From: Thermoplasmata archaeon
GTDB lineage: Archaea; Thermoplasmatota; Thermoplasmata; UBA10834; DTMW01
DNA: 9,705 nt
NCBI GenBank assembly: GCA_029858465.1
Contig: JAOUEZ010000034.1
Coordinates: 1-9,705 of the forward strand
Reading direction: 5' to 3'
The notes under the pieces are model-generated. The model worked only from the letters and a program-made list of their open reading frames with translations, had not been told where the DNA came from and did no database searches. Within the stretch, counting starts at the first letter, position 1; each line of letters starts with the position of its first letter. Positions 5,233 through 9,705 of this stretch are shown in pieces. The position numbers and the translations under genes are program-made.

Positions 5233-5276
5233 TCGATTCAGTCCCGATGAGTTCATTCAATCGGGGGATGAATCGA
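5233..5276. repeat. Long imperfect inverted repeat in the cheR/receptor divergent region
   Basis: The outer arm TCGATTCA (5233-5240) pairs with TGAATCGA (5269-5276) and the inner arm CCCGAT (5243-5248) with ATCGGG (5260-5265). They are separated by a 2/3-base internal mismatch and an 11-base loop, giving 14 base pairs in all. It lies upstream of the receptor's TATA-like box, so a dimeric regulator site or a terminator-like hairpin for antisense transcription are both possible. Confidence 0.55.
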
Positions 5277-5302
5277 ATCAAATCCGCCTTGCGTGTTCAT
5301 CA

Positions 5303-5313
5303 CGAATAAATGG
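5303..5313 (+). promoter_or_regulatory. Possible TATA box for the receptor-che cluster
   Basis: CGAATAAATGG would place transcription start near 5332, about 10 bases before ATG 5342, i.e. an almost leaderless transcript. The GGTTGGGTG at 5328-5336 is at best a weak SD. Confidence 0.35.
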
Positions 5314-5341
5314 AAAAACCAGGAACGGTTGGGTGCTATAG

Positions 5342-7522
5342 ATGGTCGAAATTGGACTGAGAGGCAAATTGATGGTCATTTTCCTTGCGGTTTGCCTGAT
5401 ACCAGTGGGAGCAATCGCATTGGTTTCAATGAACAATCTTAACTCGTTAAACAACCAATCCCAGATACTGTATTCACACAATCTAAAGGCAATAGAGACC
5501 CTCGATGAGATGAAAGGATACATGATCGCTGTACATCTTCCTTTCAACGATTACATCCTCAAGGGATATCTGAACCGATCGATAACGACCCTTCAACAGG
5601 ACATTCAAGATATGAATTCGGCAGGACTCCTTTTCGGCAGTGCGCTCGGAACTTATCAGCGCAATTACACTCTTTCTGAGGATGATATCCTGCGTGACAT
5701 GCTCCAAAGACATGGTGAGGCGAGTCTCGTTACTCTGGAAACCACTTATCTTGGCCAAGTCGTGAGCTATTGGGGAATATACGAAACCAAAAGAAAAGCC
5801 TGCATGAATCTCGCAAACCTCCCTACCACCGGCCTCACTCCAAGCGATATTCAGAACCGGACGAATGATGTTTTCCAATTGGCGTATGACGCGTCAAACA
5901 ATTATTCTGCCTGTGCGGACTCTCTTGAACAAATAATCGGAATAAGGACGGAAGTAGCCCAAATCGCGAACGAGGAAGCGGATGATCTCTTTAGGGTCAC
6001 AATCTTCGGCATAATCGCAGGCGTTGGCGTAATAGTACTTGCGATAATCTTCGCAGCCTACTATATTTCCAGAAAGACGACCGAACCGATCGTGGCCATG
6101 GCAAAGATTGCGAACGACATCCAGAAGGGGAACCTTTCTCCCGAGATTGACCTCAAGGAGACTCCCGACGAGATTGGAGAGATGGTTGTTTCATTCAAGA
6201 AAATGGTCGATACCACTTTCGCGCCGATATATCGTCTTAAGGAGACCGCAGAGACGGTTGCGATGGGTGATCTTTCGAAGGACCTCGCGCTCGAGGCTAA
6301 GGGAGACATTCAGAGACTTGTCGTATCGTTCGAGATGATGCTGAACAGCCTGAGGAGCCTTGTGATGGATGTCAGGGAGACATCATCGCTTGTATCATCG
6401 ACATCCGACAACCTCGCATCAATCTCTGAGGAGATGAATGCGACAACGGAGGAGGTTTCTACTGCCATACAGAAAATCGCCGCCGGCGCGCAACACCAGG
6501 CGGAAAGAATAAAAGAGGCGGTCAAGATCGTCGGCGACCAGCTGACATCTGTAGAACAGGTCGTGTCGAGCGCGGAATCCGCAGCTGATGCATCTACCAA
6601 AGCGAGCGAAGTGGCTCAGAGAGGTGGCGATTCTGCCCAGGTCGCGCTGCAGAAGATGAGAGAGATCCAGGCAGTCGTGGACGGCGCAACGGAGATCGTC
6701 AGGAAACTCGGAGAGAGGACGAAGGAGATTCATCAGATCGTCAATGTCATAACAAATATTGCCCAGCAGACGAACCTTCTCGCACTCAACGCCGCAATCG
6801 AGGCGGCAAGGGCGGGAGAGCATGGTAGAGGATTCGCAGTCGTCGCAGACGAAGTCAGGAAACTTGCAGAAGGTTCTGGCAGAGCGGCCTCACAGATATC
6901 CGTCTTAGTAGATCAGATCGAAACGGAGACCAGAAAAGCCGTCGATCAGATGGAGAATGGCGCAAAGGATGTTTCTCTAGGTGCTTCGGTCATCGATAGC
7001 GCTCTTGCTTCTTTGGAGGACATTGCCGCTACAATCGAAGAGACGGCGGCAATGGTCGAAGAAATCACGGCATCAACGGAAGAGCAAAAAGCCTCTGCTG
7101 AGAAGATAGTCAGAGCTGTTGACGAGGTAGCAAAGATCGCAGAGGATACTTCCGCAGCTTCGGAAGAGACCGCAATATCGACAGAAAGCCTGACCGCGAG
7201 CATGGAAGAGATGACCGCATCTGCTCAAGAGCTTGCTAGACTGTCGGGCTTGATGCAGGGCTCGGTTGAAAAATTCATTCTTCCTCCACCGGAGATATTA
7301 AAGAAGGAGAAAATGCTCGCAGAAACCGAGTTGACAAGGATTCAAGCGGACGAAGAGAAAGCAGCTAGGCCTCAGCAAGAGAAGAAAATCAAGAAAAAGG
7401 ATAAAGAAAAAGAAGAGAAGCGGACCAAGCTCATGAAATTCGGCAAGAGAGAAAAAGATAAGAAAAAGAAAGAGCCAAAGCACAAGAAACTAGAAGAAGA
7501 GGCTCCTGAATCTGAAGAATGA
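5342..7522 (+). CDS. mcp: Methyl-accepting chemotaxis protein (membrane receptor)
   Basis: The 726-aa receptor senses an outside signal and controls CheA. Segments in order: short cytoplasmic start, membrane helix 1 (about 10-31), extracytoplasmic, mostly helical sensor domain (about 32-218), membrane helix 2 (about 219-243), two consecutive HAMP-like segments (about 244-296 and 297-345), and the long coiled-coil signalling domain. Its hairpin tip, at about 470-510, contains TNIAQQTNLLALNAAIEAAR and AGEHGRGFAVVADEVRKLAE, the near-invariant contact site for CheA and CheW. Glu-rich helices on both sides (e.g. ISEEMNATTEEV, ASTEEQ) offer methylation sites for CheR and CheB. From residue 652 a 75-residue Lys/Glu-rich tail follows, without the CheR-tethering NWETF-type end. 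The ligand cannot be told. cheW starts 37 bases on. Confidence 0.95.
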   Translation: MVEIGLRGKLMVIFLAVCLIPVGAIALVSMNNLNSLNNQSQILYSHNLKAIETLDEMKGYMIAVHLPFNDYILKGYLNRSITTLQQDIQDMNSAGLLFGSALGTYQRNYTLSEDDILRDMLQRHGEASLVTLETTYLGQVVSYWGIYETKRKACMNLANLPTTGLTPSDIQNRTNDVFQLAYDASNNYSACADSLEQIIGIRTEVAQIANEEADDLFRVTIFGIIAGVGVIVLAIIFAAYYISRKTTEPIVAMAKIANDIQKGNLSPEIDLKETPDEIGEMVVSFKKMVDTTFAPIYRLKETAETVAMGDLSKDLALEAKGDIQRLVVSFEMMLNSLRSLVMDVRETSSLVSSTSDNLASISEEMNATTEEVSTAIQKIAAGAQHQAERIKEAVKIVGDQLTSVEQVVSSAESAADASTKASEVAQRGGDSAQVALQKMREIQAVVDGATEIVRKLGERTKEIHQIVNVITNIAQQTNLLALNAAIEAARAGEHGRGFAVVADEVRKLAEGSGRAASQISVLVDQIETETRKAVDQMENGAKDVSLGASVIDSALASLEDIAATIEETAAMVEEITASTEEQKASAEKIVRAVDEVAKIAEDTSAASEETAISTESLTASMEEMTASAQELARLSGLMQGSVEKFILPPPEILKKEKMLAETELTRIQADEEKAARPQQEKKIKKKDKEKEEKRTKLMKFGKREKDKKKKEPKHKKLEEEAPESEE

Positions 7523-7559
7523 ACCCTCTCATGATTCAATAGCAAAGAGGTACAACTAA

Positions 7560-8039
7560 ATGCCAGAAGATTTCGACAAGTTAGGACAGGATGAAATCCA
7601 GCTCGTGATATTTACAGTCGGCGGAGAGGAGTTCGCCGCAGAAATCAGCCAGGTCAGAGAGATAATTTCACTTGACCGGGCCACGAGAGTACCGTCCGCC
7701 CCTGATTTTGTATTCGGTGTGATAAACCTCAGAGGTAAGTTGGTGACAGTCATTGATCTCCATGAGAGGCTTGGATTTGAAAGATCTCCGTCACCGGAGA
7801 AATCGAAGATAATAGTATCGGACCTTAAGGACGGCGTATTGGGCATGATGGTAGACTCAGTTGTGGAGGTCGCACGGGTAACTGAAAGCCAGATAGAGCC
7901 CCCGCCGCCGATGTCTGCCGGCAAGATAGACTCGAAATACATTTTCGGTATTGCCAAAATGACCGACCGTTTGATAATCATACTAAATTTGGAAAATGTC
8001 TTGATCGATGATGATTTAGGTTTTGTGGAGGCCGGATGA
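7560..8039 (+). CDS. cheW: Chemotaxis coupling protein CheW
   Basis: CheW is a cytoplasmic adaptor that links receptors to the CheA kinase. This 159-aa protein has the family pattern: LVIFTVGGEEFAAEISQVREI at the start, RVPSAPDFVFGVINLRGKLVTVIDL with the NLRG motif at 57-60, GMMVDSVVEV and the closing YIFGIAKMTDRLIIILNLE strand pair. ATG 7560 has GAGGT (7547-7551) at 8-base spacing. It stands between the receptor and cheY genes on the same strand, and the cheY ATG is 16 bases past its stop, so an operon is likely. Confidence 0.95.
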   Translation: MPEDFDKLGQDEIQLVIFTVGGEEFAAEISQVREIISLDRATRVPSAPDFVFGVINLRGKLVTVIDLHERLGFERSPSPEKSKIIVSDLKDGVLGMMVDSVVEVARVTESQIEPPPPMSAGKIDSKYIFGIAKMTDRLIIILNLENVLIDDDLGFVEAG

Positions 8040-8055
8040 CCCGGGATGTGATCTG

Positions 8056-8415
8056 ATGACACGTATCTTGGTAGTTGATGACGCAGCATTCATGCGGACG
8101 ATGCTTAAAAGAATCCTGGAAGAGGAAGGATTCGAGGTTTACGAGGCTCCTGACGGGGATGTTGCTGTCAAGAAGTACGCTGAGCAGAAGTTCGATCTAG
8201 TCACAATGGACATCGTGATGCCGAAAATGGATGGAGTCACCGCGGTCAAGGAGATAATGAAGGGGGACCCCGAGGCGAAGATAATCATGATTACCGCTCT
8301 CGCGCACAAGACACTTGTGCTGAGGGCTTTACGAGCAGGCGCGCGAGATTTCATAGTCAAGCCTTTCGACTCGGCGGCTGTGATCGAGGCTGTGAACAAC
8401 ACCCTCAAGGCATGA
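8056..8415 (+). CDS. cheY: Chemotaxis response regulator CheY
   Basis: A single receiver domain of 119 aa with no output domain: acidic pair Asp8/Asp9, phospho-acceptor Asp52 (MDIVMPKMDG), Thr80 (IMITAL), Lys102 (DFIVKPF). Phosphorylated by CheA, CheY signals to the motility motor; in archaea this passes through adaptors such as CheF, not seen in this window. ATG 8056 gives the normal MTRILVVDD start and is preceded by TGTGATC, part of the SD consensus. A longer frame from TTG 8023 would overlap cheW and add residues foreign to the family. cheB follows after 45 bases. Confidence 0.95.
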   Translation: MTRILVVDDAAFMRTMLKRILEEEGFEVYEAPDGDVAVKKYAEQKFDLVTMDIVMPKMDGVTAVKEIMKGDPEAKIIMITALAHKTLVLRALRAGARDFIVKPFDSAAVIEAVNNTLKA

Positions 8416-8460
8416 GGACTACCTCGAATAAGTCTCGGCGGACTGAAAGGAAGGGTCTTC

Positions 8461-9525
8461 GTGGTCGAAAAGATCAAGGTCGCAGTGGTCGATGATTCCC
8501 TGTTCGTGAGGACGATATTATCTGACATGCTATCCTCCGACCCCGAGATTGAGATTGTTGGAACTGCGAAGGATGGAATTGACGCAATAGAGCTGGTGAA
8601 AAAGACTGAACCAAATGTAGTCACGATGGATCTTGTGATGCCCCGTGCGGATGGTCTTCAGGCACTCGAAGGCATCTCGAAGCTCCAGAAGAACACATCG
8701 GTCATAATGCTCAGCGCGGCGGATAGGGCAAGCGCAGACTCGGTTATGAAAAGCCTGGATCTTGGAGCGTTCGATTTTGTCATGAAGCCTGCCAGCACGA
8801 GCAGTACCGACATAATGCGTGTCAAATGGGAAATAATCACCAAGATAAAAGCTGCGTTCAAGACAGGCGGAAAGAGGATTGTCGAAAAGGAACACCTATT
8901 ATCCTTGGCTCCGGGAAAGGAAGACAGGAAATGCGCAGTGAGGGCCGGACCTGTGATTGCCATTGGAGCATCTACCGGCGGTCCCGTGGCACTCCGATAC
9001 ATCCTTGGTAGTATGCCGGCTCTACTTCCTGCACCGATTGTAATTGCACAACACATGCCTAAGGCGTTCACTGAGTCTTTTGCTGAGAGACTGTCGAAGA
9101 AATGCGCGATAAAGGTCATTGAGGCTAAGGAGGGAGAAGTTCTCACTGCGTGTCATGCATACATCGCTCCCGGTGAAATGCACATGGAAGTGATCGAGGA
9201 GGGAGGGAAGTTGGTCGTCGAGCTCTCTCCCGGAGAGCGACTGCACGGCGGAAGGCCCTCGGCCGATCTTCTTCTGTCGTCAGTTGCCGATTCGGTCGGA
9301 AAGAACACTGTAGGCGTCATATTGACGGGAATGGGGAGTGATGGCTCCAAGGGAATCCAGAGAATCAAGCAGGCAGGCGGTCTTACAATCGCTCAAGATG
9401 AACAGTCATCCCTGGTCTGGAGCATGCCGCGCGCGGCGATACGGTTGGGCGCTGTCGATCACGTGATGCCCCTGCAGGACATCCCGAGAGCAATAATTAA
9501 TGGAATTAGTGGGGTGGGAGCATAG
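8461..9525 (+). CDS. cheB: Chemotaxis protein-glutamate methylesterase/glutaminase CheB
   Basis: CheB removes receptor methyl groups and deamidates receptor glutamines, opposing CheR. The 354-aa protein has an N-terminal receiver domain (Asp11/Asp12, phospho-acceptor Asp57 in MDLVMP, Ser85, Lys109), a linker of about 40 residues and the esterase domain. The catalytic triad is complete: Ser171 in IGASTGGP, His198 in IAQHMP and Asp294 in GMGSDG. Length and order are standard. The GTG start at 8461 follows GGAAGGG at usable spacing. The cheA frame opens within 2 bases of its stop, which points to coupled translation. Confidence 0.95.
   Translation: MVEKIKVAVVDDSLFVRTILSDMLSSDPEIEIVGTAKDGIDAIELVKKTEPNVVTMDLVMPRADGLQALEGISKLQKNTSVIMLSAADRASADSVMKSLDLGAFDFVMKPASTSSTDIMRVKWEIITKIKAAFKTGGKRIVEKEHLLSLAPGKEDRKCAVRAGPVIAIGASTGGPVALRYILGSMPALLPAPIVIAQHMPKAFTESFAERLSKKCAIKVIEAKEGEVLTACHAYIAPGEMHMEVIEEGGKLVVELSPGERLHGGRPSADLLLSSVADSVGKNTVGVILTGMGSDGSKGIQRIKQAGGLTIAQDEQSSLVWSMPRAAIRLGAVDHVMPLQDIPRAIINGISGVGA
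9516..9520 (+). promoter_or_regulatory. SD (GGGAG) supporting a CTG start of cheA
   Basis: GGGAG, inside a longer GGGGTGGGAG, lies 7 bases before CTG 9528 within the last codons of cheB. There is no comparable SD before the in-frame ATG at 9546. Confidence 0.45.
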
Positions 9526-9527
9526 AC

Positions 9528-9705
9528 CTGTCGAAGTATCTTGACATGTATGTGACTCATGCGAAAGAGGGGCTTCAAGATCTGGGAGACAAACTGCTCG
9601 AGCTCGAAAAAAGTCCCGAGGATGTCGAGATCATAAATGAATGTTTCAGGCTATCGCACACCATCAAAGGCATGGCTCGGACTATGACGTTCGAGAAGAC
9701 GGGGC
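9528..9705 (+). CDS. cheA: Chemotaxis histidine kinase CheA, N-terminal part (cut by window edge)
   Basis: The 59 visible codons form the start of a histidine phosphotransfer (P1) domain. Numbered from CTG 9528, the sequence SKYLDMYVTHAKEGLQDLGD is helix A, LLELEKSPEDVEIINECFR leads into helix B, and SHTIKGMA carries the phosphorylated His44. This is the usual CheA beginning, and it follows cheB as expected. The frame is closed upstream by TAG at 9507-9509 and has no ATG, GTG or TTG before ATG 9546, which would cut into helix A. CTG 9528, with GGGAG 7 bases before it, puts the first residue exactly where family members start (M-S-x-Y-L-D). The kinase core lies beyond the right edge. Confidence 0.9.
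   Translation, partial: MSKYLDMYVTHAKEGLQDLGDKLLELEKSPEDVEIINECFRLSHTIKGMARTMTFEKTG

Noticed and set aside
8023..8055. Longer CheY from TTG 8023
   Set aside because: It would overlap cheW and add 11 residues not found in CheY; ATG 8056 gives the standard start.
7556..8089. Long open frame (177 aa) on the minus strand
   Set aside because: It is the mirror of cheW, which has full family motifs and an SD; the minus-strand protein has no recognisable pattern.

Overview
The window looks archaeal. Several genes are preceded by AT-rich TATA-like boxes at about the expected distance, a few starts carry strong Shine-Dalgarno (SD) sequences, and the gene set (a stand-alone Ras-like GTPase, a small OsmC protein, archaeal-style MCP/CheW/CheY/CheB/CheA/CheR) fits a motile euryarchaeon, possibly of the Thermoplasmata/methanogen side. 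The lineage is inference. No rRNA, tRNA, CRISPR array or insertion sequence is visible.

Left part (1-1506, minus strand): the first 63 codons of a homoserine dehydrogenase run off the left edge. Upstream of it lies a saccharopine dehydrogenase family gene broken by one -1 frameshift at 601-607. A 370-base non-coding divergent region (1507-1876) follows, with promoter-like boxes and AT-rich inverted repeats.

Middle (1877-4187, plus strand): a Ras-like GTPase whose P-loop is intact but which has no ATG/GTG/TTG start (CTG at 1877 is the best candidate), an OsmC-family protein, and a 4-oxalocrotonate tautomerase-like protein whose ATG directly follows the OsmC stop. Then come two small unrecognised helical proteins (88 and about 116 aa). 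Each has its own promoter, and the two promoters share a nearly identical block: a CTTAARTATTTG box, then two 7-bp GTCNGAC palindromes 12 bp apart, then AAGGGATGGG just before the start. This looks like a shared operator between TATA box and transcription start, and it is the most interesting undescribed feature here.

Right part (4163-9705): a chemotaxis locus. cheR is on the minus strand and its 3' end overlaps the second small gene by 25 bases. Divergently, a plus-strand cluster encodes a membrane chemoreceptor with two HAMP segments and a Lys/Glu-rich tail, then CheW, CheY, CheB, and the start of CheA (cut by the right edge; its best start is also CTG). Receptor and CheW would couple to the CheA kinase, CheA would phosphorylate CheY and CheB, and CheR and CheB would methylate and demethylate the receptor. 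A long imperfect inverted repeat (5233-5276) sits in the cheR/receptor divergent region.
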